Positions 9,061 through 19,488 of a stretch of DNA of 64,000 bases are shown piece after piece. Made by a program: the position numbers and the translations under genes. The notes under the pieces are model-generated. The model did no database searches and was not told where the DNA came from. It saw only the letters and a program-made list of their open reading frames with translations. Origin of the DNA: Caldilineaceae bacterium (GTDB lineage Bacteria; Chloroflexota; Anaerolineae; Caldilineales; Caldilineaceae); contig JAHBVF010000025.1 in NCBI GenBank assembly GCA_019637685.1, positions 42,160-106,159 of the forward strand. The letters run 5' to 3'. How positions within the stretch are numbered: the stretch's first letter is position 1; each line of letters begins with the position of its first letter.

Positions 9061-9239
9061 AACGGGGATAGCGGCGCGGCCGGAAGCATTGACGGGACAG
9101 CGAGCGACAAGCGCCGTTGAAACCGACGCCTGCTACGAAAAGTGCGTTGAAACCCACTGGCACAGGCATCCCAACCCGTTTCAACGGGTTTCCCCCAGCT
9201 GCCACAGCCGCAGACACCGAATTGATTCGGCGGGCAGCG
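9061..9239 (+). repeat. REP-like repeat block B, one unit
   Basis: This occupies most of the 312 bp gap between DUF4258 and the BrnT operon. The body (about 9092-9193) matches block A units, including GCCGTTGAAACCGACGCC, GTGCGTTGAAACCCACTGG and AACCCGTTTCAACGGGTT. It is followed by ACCGAATTGATTCGGCGGG at about 9217. Orientation is the same as in blocks A and C. Confidence 0.85.
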
Positions 9240-9262
9240 GTGTGCTGGCGGGGAAATGGTTT

Positions 9263-9550
9263 TTATTCTTGTCCGCTTGGGACGGGGGGTGCTGTACGCG
9301 GCTTGCGCCGTCGCTTCGGATTGGTAGTGGGCAAATTCTGGGCAGCGGTTGCCAATACACGCAACGCTTCATTCACCGCCTCTGAAGTGGGGAAGATAAC
9401 AGCAATATCTGGATCGAGTACGACCATCAATTGCTCCTGGGCAAGGCGCGCTGCAAAACGATTCGGTTTTGCTCTGTCATAATCGAAGTCGTAGTGGGCT
9501 TTTAGCTCAGCAACTTCCACATTCTCTGGTTTATCTTCTTGTATATTCAT
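9263..9550 (-). CDS. Small protein encoded after BrnT (putative antitoxin)
   Basis: 95 residues from the ATG at 9550, preceded by AGAGAG and overlapping the end of brnT by 20 nt. The middle holds HYDFDYDRAKPNRFAARL, and a helix with VVLDPDIAVIFPTSEAVNEA follows. The C-terminus is basic and Pro-rich. This is not an obvious BrnA-type ribbon-helix-helix antitoxin; the R-A-K-P-N-R-F-A pattern is typical of another small antitoxin-like family found next to BrnT. The partner role is inferred from overlap and order. Confidence 0.7.
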   Translation of the reverse strand: MNIQEDKPENVEVAELKAHYDFDYDRAKPNRFAARLAQEQLMVVLDPDIAVIFPTSEAVNEALRVLATAAQNLPTTNPKRRRKPRTAPPVPSGQE

Positions 9551-9818
9551 AGGCTCTCTGTTCACTTACATCTGCTTTGCGAGCGCTAATAATACGAATC
9601 ACATCTTCCCGTTCCGTGAACGATACGATCAACAATCGGCTCTGGGCCGAATAGCCGATGATTAACTCGCGATATTCTTCGTCCGAATGTTCGTCATCGT
9701 CAAAAATATAGGCTGTCGGATCACGAAAAACAGTGGCGGCTTCTTCAAACGTGACGCCGTCATGCGCTTTGGGATTGCGGACAGCTTTATCTCTGTCCCA
9801 AGAAAATCGTATACTCAT
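9531..9818 (-). CDS. brnT: BrnT family toxin (DUF497)
   Basis: 95 residues. It opens with FSWDRDKAVRNPKAHDGVTF and ends with VIRIISARKADVSEQRAYE, both diagnostic of BrnT, a RelE-like ribonuclease toxin that inhibits translation. Toxin first with the antitoxin overlapping downstream is the normal BrnTA order. The usual partner BrnA is not evident; the downstream gene encodes a different small protein. The operon lies between repeat blocks B and C. Confidence 0.9.
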   Translation of the reverse strand: MSIRFSWDRDKAVRNPKAHDGVTFEEAATVFRDPTAYIFDDDEHSDEEYRELIIGYSAQSRLLIVSFTEREDVIRIISARKADVSEQRAYEYTRR

Positions 9819-9915
9819 TGGGGTAGAATATCACGCTTGGCAGACAATCGGAATGCCCGTCGCGGCTGATCGGCTTCGTGACCCACTATACAGCCCTGTG
9901 ATTCCAGTGTCAAGA

Positions 9916-10199
9916 CGCCGAATTGATTCGGCGGGCGGGTGTGCTGGCGGGGACAGCGAGCGACCAGCACCGGCTGAAACCGAAGCCTGTTACGAAAAAT
10001 GCGTTGAAACCCACTGACACGGCAATCCCAACCCGTTTCAACGGGTTTGCCAAAGCTGCCACAGCCGCAGACACCGAATTGATTCGACGGGCGGGACAGC
10101 GAGCGACAAGCGCCGTTGAAACCGACGCCTGCTACGCAAAGTGCGTTGAAACCCACTGGGACGGGCATCCCAACCCGTTGAAACGGGTTTCCCGGCCCG
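9916..10199 (+). repeat. REP-like repeat block C, two tandem units
   Basis: This fills the 453 bp gap between brnT and the Argonaute operon. CCGAATTGATTCGGCGGG at about 9916 is followed by a body at 9953-10051. A second GAATTGATTCGACGGG at about 10075 is followed by a body at 10097-10192. Both bodies carry the TTGAAACC boxes and the AACCCGTT...AACGGGTT hairpin. The remaining bases before 10272 show nothing recognisable. Confidence 0.85.
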
Positions 10200-10271
10200 G
10201 TCGCAGACTTGGATGCGTCAGCGAGAAGAGAGGAGAAGGAACAATTTATTTGCTCTACCAAACACGAGGGC

Positions 10272-11411
10272 TTATACGTTCATGTCCATAAAAATGTGAT
10301 ATACGTGAACAATCATATCTCTATTTTGATGTTTCGTTAGGCCGACTTTAATTCCAGCAAATTGAGCAAACCTATTCGTTATATCTTCAACTTGTCTACC
10401 CAACATCTCATATTCGAAATTGATTGTAGGGACATAAACCTTGTATCTTTCCCAAAAGTCAGGAAAATTATTGGCTTTTGCATAAATGATTGCATAATTC
10501 CTCTTCAACCCATTTGGATCATAATTTTCGGAAAGCTTCTTTAGATGCTTGGTAATGTAATCCGTATCCACCGAACTGATAACGAAGGCTTCGAGAATGG
10601 ATAACGGAATGTTCTCTTTGGTAAAAACTGCTATATCTAATTCACCATATTGTGTACCGGTAAAGGACTCTCCTCGTTGAGTTTGATCTAGCACTATATA
10701 ACTTTTAGCCGATAGCAATGACTGAAATAGACTATTAAATTGGTCTTCTTTATTGTTTAACACACTATGCTTACTCTGTATCTCTGTGGCACACCATCGA
10801 ATATCACTGAATAATTGCTCTTGCAGTCGATCATATCCGATAGATAGTACATCTCTCATATCCTCGAGTAATAGCAGATCAATTATGTCTAAATCTTCAA
10901 AGTTTGTTCTTGTTAGGCGGCTTATTATCTGATTTCGATTGATATTTGACTCAAAATAGAGATGTTTCAGGATTAGAGTAAAATCATCTTGAGTCTCAAC
11001 CTGTGTAAACAGATACTTCTTCAGAGGGTCTTCGAATTTCTGGAAAATTTTGGTAATTAAATACTTGTATCTGACCGAATGGTCATGAAAATAGTCTTGA
11101 AGATACGGTGCAAAATTATCAGTGTCATACAAAGAATCCTGGAGCGAAAGTCCTAAAAAGTGATAAACGTTAAGATGTTTTCGGTATATGGGATTTTTTA
11201 ATTTTGGTGTAATTTTTGCCAATTCGTCCCTATCAGCATATTCTCCTGAATAGCTAGAAATAGCAATCTGCTCCACCTCTCCTGTAAATTGAGACTTTTC
11301 AGATTTGTCTATCTCAGTTTGCATTTGATGAACAAAATAATAACAGAACACATCTAGTGATGGATTCCCAAGTAATTTAGACTTTAGGTTTTGCACTAGT
11401 TCGTCAAGCAT
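10272..11411 (-). CDS. PD-(D/E)XK-like nuclease encoded with Argonaute (putative effector)
   Basis: 379 residues from the ATG that shares one base with the Argonaute stop (TGATG); an in-frame TTG lies four codons earlier. Residues 1-210 are mostly helical with no recognised domain. Residues about 215-330 show a restriction-endonuclease-like pattern: a helix with E222 (NNKEDQFNSLF), then GELDIAV with D259, then a strand SILEAFVI with E274. The usual Lys of the (D/E)XK motif is replaced by Phe (E274-A-F276), so catalysis may use a migrated lysine. Strands NYAIIYAKANN and KVYVPTI complete the core. By position it should be the effector of the adjacent dead Argonaute. AT-rich like its partner. 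Confidence 0.68.
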   Translation of the reverse strand: MLDELVQNLKSKLLGNPSLDVFCYYFVHQMQTEIDKSEKSQFTGEVEQIAISSYSGEYADRDELAKITPKLKNPIYRKHLNVYHFLGLSLQDSLYDTDNFAPYLQDYFHDHSVRYKYLITKIFQKFEDPLKKYLFTQVETQDDFTLILKHLYFESNINRNQIISRLTRTNFEDLDIIDLLLLEDMRDVLSIGYDRLQEQLFSDIRWCATEIQSKHSVLNNKEDQFNSLFQSLLSAKSYIVLDQTQRGESFTGTQYGELDIAVFTKENIPLSILEAFVISSVDTDYITKHLKKLSENYDPNGLKRNYAIIYAKANNFPDFWERYKVYVPTINFEYEMLGRQVEDITNRFAQFAGIKVGLTKHQNRDMIVHVYHIFMDMNV

Positions 11412-13462
11412 CAGATGAACCAAAGAGATTGATCAGGCATTGAGGTTTCGTCAAGATAAGTAAGATTCCCCTCCTTAAACTTCTCAGCAAACCTCGCCAT
11501 TAGCTGAGGATATTTAATAGTAATCGGCGATCCTTGCGTGTTATAACTCGTATGCGACATTTCACTAAATTGATATATTTGTTCAGCAATATACTCAATA
11601 TTAAAGAAACTCGAACTCTTGTGAATCTCGATTTTGTGGAAAACAGAACTTCTAGGGCGGAGTCCGAGGAAACCAAGCGTCTGGTTTACCTGGACAAGTG
11701 TACCTCTTAAGTTCTGCCCAAAACCTCTCTTTTCGTTGAATACTGCTCCTTGATCGCTTTCATCATAGGTAAAAAACCGGTAATTGTGTCCCGTACCTAT
11801 ATGTATAAATGCATATTCAACAGAATGCCCTCTAAATCTATTAATCACCCGCCTTAATGCCTCAATTTCATTATCTTTACCAGCCGGCTTAAAGATATGA
11901 AAAATGAGATAAATAACTTGATCTGTATCTAAAGTGCCATCTTGGATACAATCTTCCATCGCTGATGAGACTATTTGTTCCAATTTGTCTTTGTAATCAA
12001 CCATATTGGTCACCGAAGTTGCTTTTCCTAAAATGTACTTCCCGTCCCCTCTGAAAATTGATGTTAATCCTAGAACTGGCTGTCCGTCGTAATCTGTAGT
12101 TGCACCAATACCTATAATTAGCTCGTTTCTTCGATACTTAGGTTTTATAGTCCAAGCCATACCACCTAACTTGGCATAGATGTTTAGGGCAATGTTGTGA
12201 TCCGTATAATTCGCTCTTGACTGTTTCTTATCAAATAAGAATTGTCGTATTTGCTGTATTTGAACTTCTTGGGTATTGATACCACGTTTAATGAATTCAG
12301 CTTTACAAAAATAATATGGTGATGCACTTGGCTTCAAATCCTCATGTGCTTTATCAACCACAACTATAACGAGATCAGCATTCTTTATGGACGAAAGTTT
12401 TGCTTGATAAGACTTTAATGTGAAATCTTCTATTTCATATTTGGTGTAGTTAAAATCACTTTTTACCAATTTAAAGGTTTCGATCAATTCTTTCTGAACA
12501 TATGCAAAGAATCTGCTTACATCTTGGTAGAGGTTTTGAGGATAAATAATTGAAATGTTGATCGTTCTACTTTCAAATTCGTCATAAGTGAACGGTCTGT
12601 TATAACTGATCTTTCGTCTCTGATGAAAGGTGTTTTCTCTTTTGGGATATGTTCCATTATAAAAATAGGATTCGGGCTTGGGCAGTTCTGTGATCTCTAC
12701 GTCTTTATGCTCGGTGTGGAGATCATATGTGGTCTTCTTGATTGCTTCTATCTGCAAACCATCAGGTAAAGGGAACTTGCTGAGATTTTTATTGAAATAA
12801 CTTTCGACAAAAGCATTGATTTCACCAAATTCATTTTGAATTGCATTTTGCTGATCTAAATCCTGCTTTAACTGGGTAGCATAGTTGAAATGATTTGCGA
12901 GTCTGTATTGGGCCTTTGTATTCGTAAATACCTTTCCCGATTCTATGTCATAACGCAAATCCTCATACTGGATGCCTTCTGACTGTAAGTTTTGTATTGT
13001 CCAACGTACCCTTAGAGTCATGGACGTCGAAATTGTGAAACCCATCGATAAGCCAGAATTCATATAAAAAGGCGTGAAATGCATATGGAAAGTTTTATAA
13101 AGGCCCAAACCTCGATACCTGCCATCTGAAACATCCTTATCAAAAAAGGTGATTCTATACACATGCTGGCGTTTGCCTACCTTTATGTTAGTAGCAGTTT
13201 GATAGAACTGTTGTAATAAGCTATGTGCTAAAATATTTGACAGTAAATACTGATCTTTTTCTCTAGTTACAGTTTGTGTCCCTTCACCAGAAAGTGAATT
13301 ATTTCCCCAGAATAGTATTCTGTTTCTGTATCGCAAAAATATGGAGTTACTGTTACTGCTTTTAAGGTCTTCTAATTGGTCCCGATCTTCAAAATTTACA
13401 TAAGGAATAGTCAGTTGACTTTTTGATAGCGCAGTTTCAAAGAAGTTGATAGTGATAATCAT
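11411..13462 (-). CDS. Long prokaryotic Argonaute, catalytically inactive PIWI
   Basis: 683 residues: N/PAZ-like region about 1-300, MID about 300-435, PIWI about 440-683. The MID domain keeps the guide 5-phosphate pocket: Y383-xxx-K387 (SPYYFCKAEF), Q398 (GINTQEV) and K431 (YAKLGGMAW). The PIWI domain begins ELIIGIGATTDYDG, with G453 where the first catalytic Asp should be. The H-R-D-G motif is replaced by H522-I-F-K-P-A-G, so the DEDX tetrad is lost and slicing is not expected. Such inactive long Argonautes (long-B type) are known to work with a co-encoded effector, here the coupled nuclease. AGGGAG lies about 7 nt upstream of the ATG. Low GC marks it as acquired. Confidence 0.9.
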   Translation of the reverse strand: MIITINFFETALSKSQLTIPYVNFEDRDQLEDLKSSNSNSIFLRYRNRILFWGNNSLSGEGTQTVTREKDQYLLSNILAHSLLQQFYQTATNIKVGKRQHVYRITFFDKDVSDGRYRGLGLYKTFHMHFTPFYMNSGLSMGFTISTSMTLRVRWTIQNLQSEGIQYEDLRYDIESGKVFTNTKAQYRLANHFNYATQLKQDLDQQNAIQNEFGEINAFVESYFNKNLSKFPLPDGLQIEAIKKTTYDLHTEHKDVEITELPKPESYFYNGTYPKRENTFHQRRKISYNRPFTYDEFESRTINISIIYPQNLYQDVSRFFAYVQKELIETFKLVKSDFNYTKYEIEDFTLKSYQAKLSSIKNADLVIVVVDKAHEDLKPSASPYYFCKAEFIKRGINTQEVQIQQIRQFLFDKKQSRANYTDHNIALNIYAKLGGMAWTIKPKYRRNELIIGIGATTDYDGQPVLGLTSIFRGDGKYILGKATSVTNMVDYKDKLEQIVSSAMEDCIQDGTLDTDQVIYLIFHIFKPAGKDNEIEALRRVINRFRGHSVEYAFIHIGTGHNYRFFTYDESDQGAVFNEKRGFGQNLRGTLVQVNQTLGFLGLRPRSSVFHKIEIHKSSSFFNIEYIAEQIYQFSEMSHTSYNTQGSPITIKYPQLMARFAEKFKEGNLTYLDETSMPDQSLWFI

Positions 13463-13835
13463 TTATGCTCCCTGGCAGAATTACGGAAATCGCGAATTTT
13501 CACAAGTAAACAAACCATGGTTGCGCTGATTTGTTACCAACCAGTGTTGCTGTAAACGCTACTAATGTCTAGTCAAACACTTTGATAAGCACAACCACCT
13601 TACACACACTATAATGCTCCCTCCCACCCATTGTCAAACCGTTCCTTCCCGTCCACTCACCATAAATTACCACCTATCGCCCCAAAATTGTACATTCCCC
13701 CTTCACCGCTGGTATAGTGGGGAGAAATCGCTGGCGGAACCAAAGAGAGCCATCGACGCCCAATGAAATTCCGCGTCCATCCGCTCCCGCCGCTCCATCT
13801 GCGTCCCATAATTTCACGACGGAAAGGCACATCCA
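13463..13835. other. Divergent intergenic region between Argonaute and aconitase genes
   Basis: 373 bp with no supported gene. It marks the sharp change from AT-rich (Argonaute side) to GC-rich (aconitase side) sequence. It holds the minus-strand promoter candidate at 13608-13637 and a weaker plus-strand candidate at 13688-13718 (TTGTAC, 19 nt, TATAGT). Confidence 0.6.
13608..13637 (-). promoter_or_regulatory. Candidate sigma70-type promoter of the Argonaute operon
   Basis: On the minus strand TTGACA (13637-13632) and TATAGT (13613-13608) are separated by 18 nt. The -35 is perfect and the -10 matches 5 of 6. The leader to the Argonaute ATG would be about 140 nt. Confidence 0.55.
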
Positions 13836-16547
<2,712 letters not shown>

Positions 16548-16562
16548 TATCGGATCAGTGAG

Positions 16563-16700
16563 CGCCGGTTGAGTAGCCCGGAGTCTGCTGGAGGGCGTAT
16601 CGAAACCAAGCGGGTTACGCGGCAGAAGATGACCTGTACTCGTAAACCCGCTCCTGAGTTTCGATACGGCGGGAAACAGCCCCCGCCTACTCAACCGGCG
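16563..16700. repeat. 138-nt nested inverted repeat after acnA
   Basis: Three concentric stems pair across the element. They are CGCCGGTTGAGTAG (16563-16576) with CTACTCAACCGGCG (16687-16700), CGTATCGAAAC (16596-16606) with GTTTCGATACG (16658-16668), and GCGGGTT (16610-16616) with AACCCGC (16645-16651). It fills most of the acnA-peptidase gap. It resembles REP/BIME-type elements and could also end acnA transcription, although no T-tract follows. Confidence 0.8.
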
Positions 16701-16768
16701 TCGCTAATCCAGCCTGCACGGAACGTTCTGGCCCCGCCACTTTATCTCCCATTGAAGGAATTTTCTAA

Positions 16769-18574
16769 ATGACTGTACAAACACTCGAAAAACCCCGCGA
16801 ATACATTCTCTCCGGCTGGGACCTCTCCGAGCTGCTGCCGGAACCCAGCGAAGCGTTGATCGAAGAGCGGCTGGGCCAGATCGAAGAGACGGTCCAGACA
16901 TTTGTCGGGCTGCGTGACAAACTCTCGCCGGAGATGGACCCGGACATTCTGATCGCCGCGGTGCGCCAGTACGAAGCGCTCATCGAGCAGGCCCAACTGC
17001 TGGGCGGCTACGGCAGCCTCTGGTTCTCGTCCGACACCCAATCGCCGGACGCGCTCAGCTTCCGCAACCGTATGCAGCAGGTCTTCACCGACGTGCAGAA
17101 CCGCACCCTCTTCTTCAGCCTGTGGTGGAAGAGCCTGGACGACGACCAGGCCGAGCGACTGTTGCCCGATGCCACAGAACAGCCCGACTATCGTCACTAT
17201 CTGGAAGAGATGCGGCTCTTCAAGCCCTACACCCTGGATGAAAAGTCGGAACAACTCATCAACGTCAAAGACGCCAACGGCGTCGACGCGCTCTTGACGA
17301 TCTATTCGATGTTGACCAACCGGCTGGAATTCGATCTGACTGTGGACGGCGAGACGAAGAAAGTGACCCGGGGCGAACTGATGGCCCAGGTCTACTCGCC
17401 CAACCCGGATGACCGGGCCGCGGCCTATCAGGAACTCTACCGGGTCTATGGCGACGAGGCCAACATTCTGGCCCAGATTTACATCAATCGGGTGCGGGAC
17501 TGGCACAGCGAGAATGTGGAGCTGCGCAAATTCGATTCGCCCATTGCCGTGCGCAACCTGGCCAACGACATCCCCGCGGCCGCGGTGGACGCGCTGCTGG
17601 ACACGGCCCGCAGCAATGCGCCCCTCTTCCAGCGCTATTTCCGGCTGAAGGCGGGCTGGCTGGGCATGGAAAAGCTGCGCCGCTACGACATCTACGCGCC
17701 CCTGGCCCAGTCGGACAAGACCGTCGAGTTCTCTGCCGCGGCCCGTTCTGTGCTGGACACTTTCGCCAGCTTCGACGAGGGCATCGCGGCCCAGGCCCAG
17801 CGGGTCTTTGATGACAACCACATCGACAGCGAAGTGCGCAAGGGCAAACGGGGCGGGGCCTTCTGCGCCACCCTTTCGCCCAAAATCACGCCCTATGTGC
17901 TGATGAACTGGACGGGCAAAGTGCGGGATGTGGCGACGCTGGCCCACGAACTCGGCCACGCCATCCACAGTATGATGGCCGAAGAACATTCGTTGTTGAC
18001 CCAGCACTCGTCCTTGCCCCTGGCCGAGACAGCTTCGGTCTTTGCGGAAATGATAATGACCGACAAACTGTTGGCCCAGGAGAAGGACCCGGCAGTGCGG
18101 CGGGACCTGCTGGCCGGTGCGGTGGACGACATCTACGCGACTGTCATGCGCCAGGCCTATTTTGTCCTCTTTGAAAAGGCAGCCCACGCCGCGATTCTGA
18201 AGAACAAATCGGCCAAAGAACTCAACGCGCTCTATATGGAAAATCTGGCCGAGCAGTTCGGCGACAGCCTGGAGATCGGCGAGGAGTTCCAGCACGAGTG
18301 GGTGAGCATCCCCCACATCTACAGCACCCCCTTCTACTGCTACGCCTACAGCTTCGGCCAACTGCTGGTCCTGGCCCTCTACCGGCGCTACCAGCAGGAG
18401 GGCGATGCCTTCAAGCCCGGCTATCTCAAAATTCTGGCCTACGGCGGCTCGGCCCGGCCCGAAGCGATTTTGCAGGAAGCGGGCATCGACGTCACCGATT
18501 CGGCCTTCTGGCAGGGCGGTTTTGATGTGATCCGGGAGATGATCGACGAATTGGAAAATATTCGGTTGGATTGA
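16769..18574 (+). CDS. M3 family oligoendopeptidase (PepF-related clade)
   Basis: 601 residues. The zinc site is HELGH at residues 393-397 (L-A-H-E-L-G-H-A-I-H-S-M-M), followed by LPLAETASVFAEM with the third ligand glutamate. The N-terminal helical half is typical of M3B peptidases. It differs clearly in sequence from the PepF at 4719-6527, so the two are paralogues of different clades rather than a recent duplication. Cytoplasmic, no signal peptide. A strong terminator follows the stop. Confidence 0.93.
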   Translation: MTVQTLEKPREYILSGWDLSELLPEPSEALIEERLGQIEETVQTFVGLRDKLSPEMDPDILIAAVRQYEALIEQAQLLGGYGSLWFSSDTQSPDALSFRNRMQQVFTDVQNRTLFFSLWWKSLDDDQAERLLPDATEQPDYRHYLEEMRLFKPYTLDEKSEQLINVKDANGVDALLTIYSMLTNRLEFDLTVDGETKKVTRGELMAQVYSPNPDDRAAAYQELYRVYGDEANILAQIYINRVRDWHSENVELRKFDSPIAVRNLANDIPAAAVDALLDTARSNAPLFQRYFRLKAGWLGMEKLRRYDIYAPLAQSDKTVEFSAAARSVLDTFASFDEGIAAQAQRVFDDNHIDSEVRKGKRGGAFCATLSPKITPYVLMNWTGKVRDVATLAHELGHAIHSMMAEEHSLLTQHSSLPLAETASVFAEMIMTDKLLAQEKDPAVRRDLLAGAVDDIYATVMRQAYFVLFEKAAHAAILKNKSAKELNALYMENLAEQFGDSLEIGEEFQHEWVSIPHIYSTPFYCYAYSFGQLLVLALYRRYQQEGDAFKPGYLKILAYGGSARPEAILQEAGIDVTDSAFWQGGFDVIREMIDELENIRLD

Positions 18575-18607
18575 TCGCTTCTTTCTCTCTGATCTGATGG
18601 TTTGTCT

Positions 18608-18665
18608 GCCCCATCACCTCTTCCGCGCCTTGGGGCCGAAGGGCGCTGATGGGGCCTCTTTTTTT
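18608..18665 (+). terminator. Rho-independent terminator after M3 peptidase gene
   Basis: GCCCCATCA (18608-18616) pairs with TGATGGGGC (18647-18655), with an extra inner GC-rich stem. A run of seven T follows, at 18659-18665. Confidence 0.85.
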
Positions 18666-18669
18666 CGTC

Positions 18670-18698
18670 TTGCGGCTATGCTCAAAAGCGGCTATACT
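18670..18698 (+). promoter_or_regulatory. Candidate promoter of the wHTH regulator gene
   Basis: TTGCGG (18670-18675), a 17 nt spacer and TATACT (18693-18698), directly after the peptidase terminator. The leader to the ATG at 18745 would be about 40 nt. Confidence 0.5.
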
Positions 18699-18744
18699 GG
18701 GCATTCCTCCCTTTTGTTCGCTCAGTCGCCACCGAGAAGCATCT

Positions 18745-19443
18745 ATGTCTGCACGCACCCCCATCCGCCTGCTCTGCCTGGGGCGGCAGGCTGCCTTGGC
18801 ACGGGAACTGGAAGCCGTCTGGCAGGCCCTCTGCCCCACTGAGCCGGCACTCTCTTCCATTTCCATGCAGATCGTATGGGTGAATAGCCAGGCGCAAGCA
18901 TTGAAAGCTCTGCGCGCCCACACCTTTCAGGCCATTGTGATCGAGGTGGACAATCACCGGCAGCATCGCACGCGCTTTTGCCAGACGCTGCGTCACCGCT
19001 TCCCCTATTTGCGGATTATCGCCGCCTGCCCGGAACCCGTGAAGAACAGCCGCTTTGCCTTTAGTGATACAATCCGCCTGCCATTGGCCCACAAAGCTGG
19101 CCTGGGCTTGCTGCGGAGAATCTGCGAGAAGGAGGATGCACGCGATTTGCGGGTGGGGCGCATCCATTTGGACACTGTGACCCGGACAGTGCGGGGACCC
19201 CGGGGCGTCCATTCGCTGCCGCCCAAACAATGCGCGCTGCTCCGCGTTCTGCTGCTCCACGGGGAAGAGATCGTCAGCCGGGAGAGGATTATGGCCGATG
19301 TCTGGGAAACCGAATTTCTGGAGGATACCCGCACCCTGGATGTGCATATGCGCTGGCTGCGGGAAAAGATCGAGCCGGACCCATCCCACCCCATCTATCT
19401 GCTGACGATTCGCGGCCAGGGCTTTCGGCTGACCGCGAATTGA
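18745..19443 (+). CDS. OmpR-type winged-helix regulator with degenerate receiver
   Basis: 232 residues. The C-terminal half (about 130-232) is a Trans_reg_C winged helix: VGRIHLDTVTRTVRG, LPPKQCALLRVLLLHGEEIV, TLDVHMRWLREKIE and LLTIRGQGFRL. The N-terminal half has the size of a receiver domain but lacks the acidic pair. A Glu (AIVIEVDN) occupies the place of the usual phosphoacceptor Asp, so phosphorylation control is doubtful. No histidine kinase gene is adjacent. The next gene, 45 bp downstream in the same direction, is another regulator. The start was chosen because the family-like sequence begins here (SARTPIRLLCLG). Confidence 0.82.
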   Translation: MSARTPIRLLCLGRQAALARELEAVWQALCPTEPALSSISMQIVWVNSQAQALKALRAHTFQAIVIEVDNHRQHRTRFCQTLRHRFPYLRIIAACPEPVKNSRFAFSDTIRLPLAHKAGLGLLRRICEKEDARDLRVGRIHLDTVTRTVRGPRGVHSLPPKQCALLRVLLLHGEEIVSRERIMADVWETEFLEDTRTLDVHMRWLREKIEPDPSHPIYLLTIRGQGFRLTAN

Positions 19444-19453
19444 CCTTCTCTGT

Positions 19454-19482
19454 TTGTGAGCACCCCTTTTTTGTGGAATAAT
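19454..19482 (+). promoter_or_regulatory. Candidate promoter placing +1 at the Kelch regulator ATG
   Basis: TTGTGA (19454-19459), a 17 nt spacer and AATAAT (19477-19482). Transcription would begin near 19489, the ATG itself, giving a leaderless mRNA. This fits the absence of a properly spaced ribosome binding site. Confidence 0.4.
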
Positions 19483-19488
19483 ACAAGG

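Noticed and set aside
7914..10199. CRISPR array
   Set aside because: Repeats occur in three separate blocks with unit bodies of about 100 nt, not short repeats with regular unique spacers, and no cas gene is present.
13582..13615. Plus-strand promoter TTGATA / TATAAT upstream of acnA
   Set aside because: The spacer is 22 nt, too long for a sigma70-type promoter; the overlapping minus-strand pair fits far better.
16742..18361. Long minus-strand frame opposite the second M3 peptidase gene
   Set aside because: Antisense shadow of a gene with an intact HELGH motif; no family-like sequence of its own.
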